Shown here: positions 1 through 8,600 of the stretch, piece after piece
How the letters are laid out: every line of letters starts with the position of its first letter
Position numbering within the stretch: the stretch's first letter is position 1
Assembly (NCBI GenBank): GCA_910585665.1
Contig: CAJUFI010000033.1
Span: 1 to 43,511 of the forward strand
DNA from: an uncultured Acetatifactor sp.
GTDB lineage: Bacteria; Bacillota; Clostridia; Lachnospirales; Lachnospiraceae
Length of the DNA stretch: 43,511 nt
Direction: 5' to 3'
Translations under genes and position numbers: made by a program
The notes under the pieces: generated by a model
Seen by the model: the letters and a program-made list of their open reading frames with translations, nothing else
What the model was told of the DNA's origin: nothing
Databases searched by the model: none

Positions 1-50
1 CTGGGCTTTCTCCTAAACAAGTTGCATCAGTTATTTTCCGACAATTCCTA
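1..50 (+). repeat. MITE-like palindrome, right half (cut by window start)
   Basis: This is the right arm of the ~104-bp palindromic repeat found throughout the window, nearly identical to 38441-38490 and 43462-43511. It ends in CCGACAATTCC followed by TA. The left arm lies outside the window. 'Plus' orientation here means the arm containing GTCTACAAATAACTG comes first. Confidence 0.85.
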
Positions 51-67
51 AAGTCGTTTTCTATAAT
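38..67 (+). promoter_or_regulatory. Possible hybrid promoter using the palindrome end
   Basis: TATAAT (62-67) lies 18 bp after CCGACA (38-43), which matches the -35 consensus at the last four bases and is part of the repeat end. It points toward the gene at 245. If real, insertion of the repeat supplied the -35 element. The 18-bp spacer and 4/6 match make this tentative. Confidence 0.35.
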
Positions 68-199
68 ACAAAGCTAAGGCGGAACTAATACAGAGTTAAG
101 GCGGAACTAATATAGAGTTAAGGCGGAACTAATACAGAGTTAAGGCGGAACTAAAGCGGAGCTAATGCGGGACTAATGCATGGCTAATGCAGATTTAAT
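68..199. repeat. 11-bp tandem repeat, 12 units
   Basis: Twelve consecutive 11-bp units follow the pattern GCGGAACTAAT / ACAGAGTTAAG. The first seven alternate, giving a 22-bp higher-order period; the later units (145-199) drift. Every unit carries a TAA core near its end, so the core recurs about once per helical turn. The array sits between the palindrome fragment and the start codon at 245, in the likely 5' leader. No spacers are present, so this is not a CRISPR array. Confidence 0.85.
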
Positions 200-244
200 A
201 CAGATACCAGCCAGGGGAAACATAAGATCGGAAAGAGGTGCCAT

Positions 245-1069
245 ATGTGCAATATTTTCATAGAAGGAATCCAGGGGATGGGAAAATCCACGCTGCTGCA
301 GGCAATCGCAGAGAGACATCCGAACCTCAAAGTGTGCCGCGAGGGGGACTATTCCCCGGTGGAGCTGGCTTGGTGCGCCAGGATGACAGAGGAAGAGTAC
401 CAGGGGGCATTGAGCCGTTATCCTTCCATAGAAGCGGAAATCCGGGCCAACACGTTCCGGGAGGACGGCCGCCGCATCGTCACATACACGAAAATCCTCA
501 CGGATCTCCCGGGATTCCACAAGGACCTGGAGCGCTTCGAACTATATAACGGAAGGGTGTCCCGGGAGATGCTGGAGCAGACCGTCCAGTCCAGATATGA
601 ACGGTTTGACGGCAATGGATATCTGTTCGAATGTGCGTTCTTCCAGAATGTGGTGGAGGATCTGATTCTGTTTCATCAGCGCAGCGATGAGGAAATCCTG
701 GAATTCTACCATAGACTGTATGGGGCAGTGAAAAAAGAGAATTTCCTGCTGCTGTACCTGACCTCGGAAGAGATAGCGGAGAACATCCGGACTATCAAAA
801 AGGAAAGGGCCGACGACAAAGGGAACGAGCTGTGGTACCCGCTGATGATGAGCTACTTTACGGAATCGCCCTACGGAAAAGCCCATGGCTGCAGCGGCTT
901 CGATGATCTGATTGCTCATCTGCGGCACAGGCAGCAGGTGGAGCTGCGCATCATAAAAGAGGTCCTGGAGAGCCGCGCCGTAATCCTGCCCTCCAGGCAG
1001 TGGCGGATGGAGGAAGTAGAGAGGTATGTTCAGGCTTTCGGAAGTGCATCCGGAACTTGCGCCAATTGA
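245..1069 (+). CDS. P-loop nucleoside-kinase-like ATP-binding protein
   Basis: A 274-aa protein starting at ATG 245 behind an AAGAGG-type ribosome site. Near the N-terminus it has a Walker A loop, EGIQGMGKST (about residues 8-17), placed as in deoxynucleoside/thymidylate kinases, where the P-loop follows the first beta strand. An ECAFFQN segment around residue 128 sits where such kinases carry a substrate-side acidic motif, and Arg/Lys-rich segments around residue 180 could form a lid. No membrane segment is seen. The kinase-like fold is inferred from the P-loop position and size; the substrate is unknown, and it could instead be a general P-loop ATPase. It stands alone, with a separate promoter for the next gene starting at its stop codon. 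Confidence 0.6.
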   Translation: MCNIFIEGIQGMGKSTLLQAIAERHPNLKVCREGDYSPVELAWCARMTEEEYQGALSRYPSIEAEIRANTFREDGRRIVTYTKILTDLPGFHKDLERFELYNGRVSREMLEQTVQSRYERFDGNGYLFECAFFQNVVEDLILFHQRSDEEILEFYHRLYGAVKKENFLLLYLTSEEIAENIRTIKKERADDKGNELWYPLMMSYFTESPYGKAHGCSGFDDLIAHLRHRQQVELRIIKEVLESRAVILPSRQWRMEEVERYVQAFGSASGTCAN

Positions 1070-1098
1070 TTGCAATTCCAGTTTTTTTGTGATAAAAT
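1070..1098 (+). promoter_or_regulatory. Promoter for the MraY-type gene
   Basis: TTGCAA (1070-1075), 17-bp spacer, TAAAAT (1093-1098). It begins at the stop codon of the preceding gene and lies about 60 bp before the chosen start at 1160. Confidence 0.6.
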
Positions 1099-1159
1099 CG
1101 TGATATTCGTACAAGCTTTAATAGAAAAGGGACAGCACATAAGTGCGGATGGGAGCTAT

Positions 1160-2128
1160 ATGTTACATTCTGTTATTTCCGGGGAGAACTCCTCCCTGCT
1201 TGGTCTGTGCGGGATTTTGTTTGCGTTTGTGGCCACCGTGGTCGCCACGGCCAAGCTGGATAAGTACCTGCCCAAGGACGCAGGGCGCGAATTCGCCCAC
1301 GACGGCAAGCTTTCCGCCGGGAAGCCCAGAGGGGCGGGCATTATTTTCGTGCTGGCCTTTGTGGCTGCGGCTTTTTTGTTCGTGCCTATGAAGCCGGAGC
1401 TTGTGATTTATCTGATTTTGATAGCTATCTCCATGATGACTGGCTTTCTGGACGATGCTTCGAAGACGCCCTGGGGGGAGTTCAAGAAGGGCTTTCTGGA
1501 TTTGTGCATCGCCGTGCTGGTGGCTATGACGTTCCTTCGCTACAATGGCAATACCATCGAACTGGCGCTGTACCATCACATGCATCTGGTGATTCCCAAA
1601 GCGGTGTTCGCCGTGCTGATTGTGATTCTGGTGTGGGTCTCCGTGAACGTGACCAACTGCTCCGACGGAGTGGACGGGCTCTCCGGCACCCTGACGATTA
1701 TATCCATCATGACCATTTATCTGGTGGACAGGATACTGGAGGTGGGGGAGGATTTCTCCTTCCTGATACTGCTTTTCGCCGCCTGCATCCTGGGATATTT
1801 GTGGTACAACGCCACCCCCAGCCGGTTGATGATGGGAGACGCGGGGTCGCGGGCCATGGGCCTGTTCATCAGCATCGCCATCCTGAAGACCGGCAGCCCC
1901 ATCCTCTATGTGCCTGTGGCGCTGGTGCTGATACTGGACGGCGGTCTGGGGCTGATCAAAGTGGCGCTGCTGCGCTTCTTCAAGATACATGTAATGACGA
2001 AAATCCGCACACCTCTTCACGACCATGTGCGCAAAGTCTGGGGCTGGTCCAACACCCAGGCGGTGTTCCGCTTCGCCATCATCCAGATCATCCTGGCGGT
2101 GGCCGTGGTGTACGGAGTCGGACTGTAA
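1160..2128 (+). CDS. mraY: Phospho-MurNAc-pentapeptide transferase family protein (MraY type)
   Basis: Multispanning membrane enzyme, 322 aa from ATG 1160. This start was chosen over upstream in-frame codons because GGGAG lies just before it and the promoter would otherwise fall within the gene. MraY-family motifs are present in order: GFLDD (95-99, the Mg-binding Asp pair), NCSDGVDGLSG (166-176), NATPSRLMMGDAGS (217-230) and a His-containing cytosolic loop RTPLHDH (283-289). The family transfers phospho-sugar from a UDP-precursor to undecaprenyl phosphate at the inner membrane face, giving lipid I in the case of MraY. The gene stands outside any division/cell-wall cluster, so it may be a second copy or act on a different UDP-sugar. 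The loop has HDH where MraY usually has HHH. Confidence 0.8.
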   Translation: MLHSVISGENSSLLGLCGILFAFVATVVATAKLDKYLPKDAGREFAHDGKLSAGKPRGAGIIFVLAFVAAAFLFVPMKPELVIYLILIAISMMTGFLDDASKTPWGEFKKGFLDLCIAVLVAMTFLRYNGNTIELALYHHMHLVIPKAVFAVLIVILVWVSVNVTNCSDGVDGLSGTLTIISIMTIYLVDRILEVGEDFSFLILLFAACILGYLWYNATPSRLMMGDAGSRAMGLFISIAILKTGSPILYVPVALVLILDGGLGLIKVALLRFFKIHVMTKIRTPLHDHVRKVWGWSNTQAVFRFAIIQIILAVAVVYGVGL

Positions 2129-2267
2129 GACGGGGAAACAGAACAGAAAACAGTATCTTCGTGACCAGCAATCAAGGAATTTATGGATGCAGAGTGGTGG
2201 AAGACTGCTCTGTGGGAAATGGTGTCGAACATAGGGATACGGAACCGGAATCAGAAAGGGACAAGCC

Positions 2268-2453
2268 ATGAAAAAATATCAATATGTGAATATCTACGTG
2301 GTAAGGTTCATCGGCGCGAAATCCGAGGAATACAGAGATATCATCAATCAATATGCGGCAAAGGGATATCGATAAGTAGGGCATATTCCGACGAAAATCA
2401 GTGAATACGGAAAAGTAAAGGCCATGGATCGGGTCTTTGAAATGGATGTATAA
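2268..2453 (+). pseudogene. DUF4177-type small protein gene with in-frame stop
   Basis: ATG 2268 follows AAAGGG and begins MKKYQYVNIYVVRFIGAKSE, reading to codon 35. Codon 36 (2373-2375) is TAA. The same frame then continues VGHIPTKISEYGKVKAMDRV to a second TAA at 2451. Both halves together give a 61-residue product of the size and style of small DUF4177 proteins, where an aromatic residue is normal at codon 36, so one base change (TAT or TAC to TAA) explains the break. It is either a recent pseudogene, a 35-aa peptide gene, or a sequencing error. Function of the family is unknown. Confidence 0.65.
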
Positions 2454-2496
2454 ATTTTGAACAAAGGGAAACAGAACCAGAATAGAGGTAAGATTT

Positions 2497-3000
2497 ATGT
2501 ACGATCAACTGACGCCAAGCGACATCAAAAAGATGCAGGAAGAAATCGACCACAGGAAGCTGGTGGTGCGCCCCCAGGCCCTGGAGGACGTGAAGGACGC
2601 CAGGGCCCAGGGAGACCTGAGCGAGAACTTTGAGTACTACGCGGCCAAGAAATTCAAGAACCAGAACGAGAGCCGCATCCGCTACCTGGAGCGGATGATA
2701 AAGACCGCGAGAGTCATATCCGAGGACTCCGCGGAGGACGAAGTAGGTATCAACAACACGGTCACGGTGGAGTTCATCGATGACGGCAGCGTAGAGACCT
2801 ACAAAATCGTCACCACAGTCCGCGGGAACTCCCTGGAGAACCTGATCAGCAATGAAAGCCCCCTGGGCAAGGCGCTGCTGGGAAAGAAGGAAGGGGACAC
2901 TGTCCACGTACAGGTGAACGCGTCCATTGGGTACGACGTGAAAGTAGTCAAGATAGAGAATACGGCCGATGACGGCAGCGACAAGATTAGGAGTTTTTAG
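2497..3000 (+). CDS. greA: GreA/GreB-family transcription elongation factor
   Basis: A 167-aa soluble protein starting at ATG 2497 behind AGAGGT. The N-terminal ~75 residues form the coiled-coil domain with the acidic GreA tip region (ARAQGDLSENFEYYAAK, about 37-53; the D and E residues coordinate catalytic Mg in RNA polymerase). The C-terminal half is the FKBP-like domain with SPLGKALLGKKEGDTV (about 121-136), a GreA/B hallmark. Gre factors stimulate cleavage of backtracked RNA in the polymerase secondary channel. The stop TAG is followed directly by the ATG of the next gene in the same frame, so the two genes are surely co-transcribed. Whether this is the main GreA or a second copy cannot be told here. 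Confidence 0.9.
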   Translation: MYDQLTPSDIKKMQEEIDHRKLVVRPQALEDVKDARAQGDLSENFEYYAAKKFKNQNESRIRYLERMIKTARVISEDSAEDEVGINNTVTVEFIDDGSVETYKIVTTVRGNSLENLISNESPLGKALLGKKEGDTVHVQVNASIGYDVKVVKIENTADDGSDKIRSF

Positions 3001-4500
3001 ATGAAAAATTATCTGCTATTCGACCTGGACGGAACCCTGACAGACCCCAAGGCAGGCATCTGCACCTGTGTGCAGTACGCCCTGGCTTCCTTCGGCATCG
3101 ACGAGCCAGACCTGGACAAGCTGGAGCCCTTCATCGGGCCGCCCTTAAAGGACAGCTTCATGAAGTATTACAATATGGACGAGACCCAGGCGGAAGCTGC
3201 CATAGAGAAGTACAGGGAGCGCTTCCGGGACACCGGCATCTTCGAGAACCGGCTCTACGACGGCATTCCGCAGATGCTGGAGGCCCTGAATTCCAAGGGG
3301 ATGTACATGGCTGTGGCCTCCAGCAAGCCCGAGGAGTTCGTGAAACGGATTCTGGAGCACTTCAAGATTGCCAAATACTTCAAAGTGATAGTGGGAAGCG
3401 AGATGGACGGCACCCGGGTGCAGAAGGATGAGGTCATCAATGAGGCCCTGCGGCGGCTCTTCGGCAACTGGCCCATAGAGAGGAGCAAGGTGTACATGAT
3501 CGGAGACCGCAGCTATGACGCGGAGGGGGCCCGGAAGGCGGGCGTGGAGTGCGTGGGCGTTACATACGGCTACGGCAGCATGGAAGAACTGCGGGAAGCC
3601 AAATGCGACTATATCGTCCGCTCTGTGGAGGAGCTGCGCAGTTTCTTGCTGCGTGGGACAGAGGAACCTCAGAAGGCCAACCCGTCCCGGCGAATCTGGC
3701 AGATGCTGCTCCCGTTCCTGTTGTTTTTCCTGACCCGGAACGTGGCCATGAACGCGGGGGCCATGCTTCTGGGTGCCATAGGCAACAATATATCCGGCGG
3801 GGAGTTCCTGTTTATCCGGGATGCCCAGGGAGTGCCGGAGAGCCTGACGGGAAATGGGGCGGTGCTGCTGTCCGCCTTTGCCTACGCGGTGGGGGCCCTT
3901 TCCATCCTGAAGATTGCGCGGCAGATGATAGCAAAGACGGCGGAGGACATGAAGCTTCTCCATATCAAGGCGGAACCAGGGAAGAGTTACGCTTTCCTCG
4001 CACTGGCTGCAGTGGGGCTGGCCCTGGGGGTGAATCTGTTGTTTTTCAGGATTGGGATGATAGCGAATTCGGAATCCTATCAGGAAGTGGCCCAGAGCCA
4101 GTATGCGGCAGCGCTGCCCGTCGGCCTGATCTGCTTCGGCATCATCACGCCCATCGCGGAGGAACTGTTGTTCCGGGGCATCATCTATTCCTGTCTGAGA
4201 CGCTACATGAAGCTGTTCTCGGCGATGCTGATATCTGCGGCATTTTTTGCCGTATATCACGGGAATTCGGTGCAGGGGATCTACGCGGTGGTGCTGGGGC
4301 TCCTCATGGCGTACGCCTATGAATATTTCGGGGATTTCAAGATGAGCGTGGCCGTGCATGTCCTGGCAAATGTGCTGGCCTATGTGCTGAGCTCTTTGAA
4401 GCTGCCCCCGGCCCTTCTGAGCTGGCCGGCGTGCGTGGTCTGCCTTGCCTGCGGCGTGGCCGGTGTGTGGCTCCTGAACAGGCAGAAGAAGATTTTTTAG
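3001..4500 (+). CDS. HAD hydrolase fused to CPBP-type membrane endopeptidase
   Basis: A 499-aa two-part protein. Residues 1-215 are a HAD phosphatase of the phosphoglycolate-phosphatase type: FDLDGTLTD (7-15, nucleophile D8 and D10), ASSKPEE (Ser/Lys motif) and GDRSYDAEGARKAG (acidic motif). After a short linker (about 216-235) comes a multispanning CPBP (CAAX-like, Abi) glutamic protease domain with EELLFR (387-392), H420 in FAVYHGN and H453/N457 in HVLAN, the full set of conserved CPBP residues. Both halves therefore look catalytically intact. The CPBP part is membrane-embedded and the HAD part would face the cytosol. The start is the ATG touching the GreA stop, served by AGGAG within the end of that gene. 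No internal stop separates the parts. Substrates are unknown. Confidence 0.85.
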   Translation: MKNYLLFDLDGTLTDPKAGICTCVQYALASFGIDEPDLDKLEPFIGPPLKDSFMKYYNMDETQAEAAIEKYRERFRDTGIFENRLYDGIPQMLEALNSKGMYMAVASSKPEEFVKRILEHFKIAKYFKVIVGSEMDGTRVQKDEVINEALRRLFGNWPIERSKVYMIGDRSYDAEGARKAGVECVGVTYGYGSMEELREAKCDYIVRSVEELRSFLLRGTEEPQKANPSRRIWQMLLPFLLFFLTRNVAMNAGAMLLGAIGNNISGGEFLFIRDAQGVPESLTGNGAVLLSAFAYAVGALSILKIARQMIAKTAEDMKLLHIKAEPGKSYAFLALAAVGLALGVNLLFFRIGMIANSESYQEVAQSQYAAALPVGLICFGIITPIAEELLFRGIIYSCLRRYMKLFSAMLISAAFFAVYHGNSVQGIYAVVLGLLMAYAYEYFGDFKMSVAVHVLANVLAYVLSSLKLPPALLSWPACVVCLACGVAGVWLLNRQKKIF

Positions 4501-4537
4501 TACACAGATACCCTGGTGGGAAATGAGCGGAGGATTC

Positions 4538-5359
4538 ATGAAGTTTTCGATTATTACGGTTGCGCTGGATCCGGGGGAGAAGCTGGCTGCCACCCTGGAC
4601 AGCGCCCTGGGACAGACCTGCAGGGACATGGAAGTGGTGCTGAAAGACGGCGGCAGCCGGGACGGTGCCCTGGAGCGATGGCGGCGGGACCGGGGCAGTG
4701 AGCCGGGCGCGGAGCGGGTGCGTGTCTTTGTGGAAAAAGATGCCGGAATCTACGATGCCATGAACCAGGCCGTGGGCCACGCGGCGGGAGAATTTCTGCT
4801 GTTCCTCAACTGCGGCGACGTGTTCCCGGACGAGAGGGTGCTGGAGCGGACGCTGGAGGTATTGGAGGAGGAGCGGCGGGCCGGGACGGACATGGCCAGG
4901 CTGGTGCTCTACGGGGACACCTACGGCCTGAAGAACGGCGTGACCATCGCCTCCGCCTCGGCCATCACCGGATTCACCTGTTACCGCAACATCCCCTGTC
5001 ACCAGGCCTGTTTCTACAGCGCGGCGCTGTGCCGGGAGAAGCCCTATGACCTGCAGTACCGGATCCGGGCGGACTACGACCATTTCCTCTGGTGCTTCTA
5101 TGGGGCGGGGGCGAAAATGCGCCATATGGAGTTTCTGGTGGCTGCCTACGAGGGCGGAGGCTATTCGGAGAGCCGGGAGAACCGGGAGAGGGACAGGCAG
5201 GAACACAGGCGGATAACGGAATGCTACATGGGCAAGGGGGAGCTGATGAAATACAGGGTCTTCATGGCCTGTACCCTGGCACCGCTGCGAACCGCCATGG
5301 CGGAGAGCAAAACGTTTTCGGGCTTGTATCATTGGCTGAAAACTAAGATTTACAAATAA
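4538..5359 (+). CDS. Family 2 glycosyltransferase
   Basis: A 273-aa GT-A type glycosyltransferase. The start at 4538 gives the usual MKFSIITV N-terminus and has GGAGG just upstream; an ATG 15 bp earlier (4523) is possible. Motifs: nucleotide-sugar binding DGGS (37-40), EKDAGIYDAMN (about 65-75) and FLNCGD in the DxD position (Asn replacing the first Asp, common in this subfamily). Such enzymes add a sugar to cell-surface polysaccharide or a lipid-linked acceptor at the cytosolic membrane face. It lies 37 bp after the HAD-CPBP gene, probably the same transcript. Its final codons IYK-stop overlap sequence resembling the left arm of the palindromic repeat. Confidence 0.85.
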   Translation: MKFSIITVALDPGEKLAATLDSALGQTCRDMEVVLKDGGSRDGALERWRRDRGSEPGAERVRVFVEKDAGIYDAMNQAVGHAAGEFLLFLNCGDVFPDERVLERTLEVLEEERRAGTDMARLVLYGDTYGLKNGVTIASASAITGFTCYRNIPCHQACFYSAALCREKPYDLQYRIRADYDHFLWCFYGAGAKMRHMEFLVAAYEGGGYSESRENRERDRQEHRRITECYMGKGELMKYRVFMACTLAPLRTAMAESKTFSGLYHWLKTKIYK

Positions 5360-5370
5360 ATATTCACTAT

Positions 5371-5415
5371 GGCTTTTCTCTAAAGAAGTTGTATCAGTTG
5401 TTTTCCCGCAATTCC
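5371..5415 (+). repeat. Degenerate right half of the palindromic repeat
   Basis: GGCTTTTCTCTAAAGAAGTT followed by GTATCAG, TTGTTTTCCCGCAATTCC matches the right arm of the family with several changes. TTTACAAATAA at 5349-5359 may be the remains of the left arm, in which case the preceding gene's stop lies inside it. Confidence 0.55.
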
Positions 5416-5443
5416 AAATGGGAACAATTTTCCGAAAAAGGAG

Positions 5444-5472
5444 TTTACAAACGGAAGAAAATGTTGTATAGT
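5444..5472 (+). promoter_or_regulatory. Promoter for gltBD
   Basis: TTTACA (5444-5449), 17-bp spacer, TATAGT (5467-5472). Expected transcription start near 5479, leaving a leader of about 165 nt before gltB. Confidence 0.65.
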
Positions 5473-5484
5473 GGGTGAAACGAA

Positions 5485-5526
5485 GACGCAACGGAGCGTA
5501 GGAATGGCTCTGTTGCGTCTTTTTTC
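5485..5526 (+). terminator. Terminator-like hairpin in the gltB leader
   Basis: GACGCAAC-GGAGC pairs with GCTC-TGTTGCGTC around a GTAGGAATG loop, followed by TTTTTT. It has the form of a strong intrinsic terminator yet starts within about 10 nt of the predicted start of the gltB transcript. It may end transcripts from the glycosyltransferase gene, or act as an attenuator or 5' stabiliser for gltB. Confidence 0.75.
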
Positions 5527-5642
5527 GCTTTCCGGGGAACTGAGATGCGGAAGAGGGAAGAGCGAGAAGGCAGACGATGGGTTCTGCGTCCGGCGGCGAC
5601 CCGCCGGAGCCCCGCGCCTGAAAGAGACAGGAGGAGATAGTT

Positions 5643-8600
5643 ATGTTTGATGCAAAAAGGGAAATGCCACAGTCACCTCTCTACAGCGAGACGTTTGAGC
5701 ACGACAGCTGCGGAATCGGCGCGTGTGTCAATATCAAAGGGGAAAAAAGCAGAGCCACTGTGGAAAATGCCCTGAAAATCGTGGAGAACTTAGAGCACAG
5801 AGCCGGAAAGGACGCCGAAGGCAAGACCGGAGACGGTGTGGGGATATTGACCCAGATTCCCCACAGATTCTTCTCCAGGGTGGCAAAATCCTTAGGTGTG
5901 GAGCTGGGGGAGGAGCGGGAGTACGGCATCGCCATGATTTTCTTCCCCCAGGAGGAGCTGCGACGGAACCAGGCCAGGAAAATGTTCGAAATCATCGTAC
6001 AGAAGGAGGGCCTGGAATTCCTGGGCTGGAGAGAAGTCCCCATCTTCCCCGGCGTGCTGGGTCAGAAGGCCGTGGAATGCATGCCCCAGGTTCTGCAGGG
6101 ATTCGTGAAGAAACCGGCCAATGTGGAGAAAGGGCTGGAATTCGACCGCAGACTGTACATTGCAAGGCGCCTGTTCGAACAGTCATCGGAAGACACATAT
6201 GTAGTGTCTTTTTCCAGCAGAACCATTGTGTACAAGGGCATGTTCCTGGTGGGGCAGCTGCGCACTTTCTACGCCGATCTCCAGAGCCCGGACTTCGAGT
6301 CCGCTATTGCCATGGTGCACTCCCGTTTTTCCACCAATACGAACCCCAGCTGGGAGCGGGCCCATCCCAACCGTCTCATGGTGCACAACGGCGAGATCAA
6401 CACCATCCGGGGCAATGCGGACAAAATGCTGGCCAGGGAGGAGAACATGGCCTCCGAATTCCTGAAAGGCCAGATGCACAAGGTGCTGCCCGCCATAGGC
6501 AGAGCCGGCTCCGATTCCGCCATGCTGGACAATGCCCTGGAATTTCTGGTGATGAGCGGCATGGAACTGCCTTTGGCGGTGATGATTGCCATCCCGGAGC
6601 CCTGGGACAACGACAGGACCATGAGCCAGAGCAAGAGGGATTTCTATCAATATTATGCTACTATGATGGAGCCCTGGGACGGCCCGGCATCCATCCTGTT
6701 CTCCGATGGGGATATCATGGGGGCGGTGCTTGACCGCAACGGCCTGCGGCCTTCCCGGTATATGATTACAGAGGACGATACCCTGATTCTCTCCTCCGAG
6801 GTGGGCGTGCTGGATATCGAACCGGCGAAGATCCGGAGCAAAGAGCGTCTGCACCCCGGCAAGATGCTGCTGGTGGACACCATTCAGGGCAAAGTGATTT
6901 CCGATGAGGAGCTGAAGGAGAACTATGCTTCCAGGCAGCCCTACGGCCAGTGGCTGGACAACAACCTGGTGTTCCTGAAGGATTTGACCATCCCCAATAA
7001 GCGCGTGCCGGAGTACTCCTGCGAGGAGCGCCAGCGGATGCAGAAGGCTTTCGGCTATACCTATGACGAGCTGAAGACCGGCATTCTGCCCATGGCCAAA
7101 AACGGGGCGGAAGCCATTGCGGCCATGGGGGTGGACACGCCGCTGCCCGTATTGAGCAAGTCCTATCATCCCCTGTTCCATTATTTCAAACAGATGTTCG
7201 CCCAGGTGACCAATCCGCCCATTGATGCTATCCGGGAGGAAATTGTCACATCCACCAGCGTTTACATAGGCACTGAGGGAAATATTCTGGAGGAATCGCC
7301 CAAGAACTGCAACGTGCTGCGGGTGAACAATCCCATCCTGACCAACACGGATCTGCTGAAGATAAAGAACATGAAGGCGGAGGGGTTCAAGGTGGAGGTG
7401 GTGCCCATCACCTATTACAAGAATACCAGCCTGGAGCGGGCCATCGACCGGCTTTTCGTGGAGGTGGACAGAGCCTACCGGGACGGGGTGAACATCCTGA
7501 TTCTTTCGGACAGGGGCGTGGACGAGAACCATGTGCCCATTCCGTCGCTGCTTGCGGTGTCCGCCCTGAACCAGTACCTGGTGCGGACGAAGAAGCGGAC
7601 AAGAGTGGCCTTGATACTGGAATCCGGGGAGCCCAGGGAAGTGCATCATTTCGCTGCATTGCTGGGCTACGGCGCCTGTGCCGTCAACCCCTACCTGGCT
7701 CTGGAGACCATAAAAGAGCTCATTGAAGAGTCTCTGTTGGATAAGGACTATTATGCGGCGGTGAACGATTATAACAATGCTGTGCTCCACGGCATCGTGA
7801 AGATTGCGTCCAAGATGGGCATCAGCACGCTGCAGTCCTATCAGGGCTCCCGGATATTCGAGGCCATTGGGATTGATTTGGAAGTGATCCGGAAATATTT
7901 CAGCAATACGGTGTGCCGTGTAGGAGGCATCACTTTAAAGGATATCGAGAGACAGGTGGATCGGCTCCATTCCCAGGCTTTCGACCCCTTGGGGCTTGGA
8001 AGCGACCTGACCCTGGACAGCCCTGGGCATCACAAGATGCGCAGCGGCGGTGACGAGCATCTCTACAATCCGGCCACCATCCATATGCTCCAGGAATCCA
8101 CCAGACGTGGGGATTACGCCATGTTCAAAAAATATACCGCCATGGTCAAAATGGAGGGAGAGCATTCCATGGAAGGAGGGCATTCCGTCCGGAACCTCCG
8201 GGGGCTTCTGGATTTCCGGTATCCCGCAAAGGGGGTGCCGCTGGAGGAGGTGGAGCCGGTGGAGTCCATCGTCACCCGCTTCAAGACAGGGGCCATGTCC
8301 TACGGCTCCATCTCCAAGGAAGCCCATGAGACCCTGGCCATTGCCATGAACCGGCTTCATGGCAAGAGCAACTCCGGCGAGGGAGGGGAGGACACAGAGC
8401 GGCTCACGCCGGGCCCGGACGGCCTGGACAGATGCTCCGCCATCAAACAGGTGGCAAGCGGGCGGTTCGGTGTCACCAGCCGTTACCTTGTCAGCGCCAG
8501 GGAGATTCAGATCAAGATGGCTCAGGGGGCCAAGCCCGGGGAGGGCGGACATCTGCCCGGCAGAAAAGTGTATCCCTGGATTGCCAGAACCAGGCATTCC

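Noticed and set aside
68..199. CRISPR-like array
   Set aside because: The 11-bp units are contiguous with no spacers and no cas genes are present. The 41-bp repeats at 32531 are also contiguous.
2373..2375. Recoded stop (selenocysteine or pyrrolysine)
   Set aside because: The codon is TAA, not TGA or TAG, and no downstream insertion element is apparent.
6183..7790. Long minus-strand open frame of 535 codons inside gltB
   Set aside because: It is antisense to a well-conserved gene, rich in His/Gln/Gly/Val and has no recognisable domain or ribosome site. The same holds for other long antisense frames, for example at 1163-2269, 3145-4629, 26191-27708 and 35242-36753.
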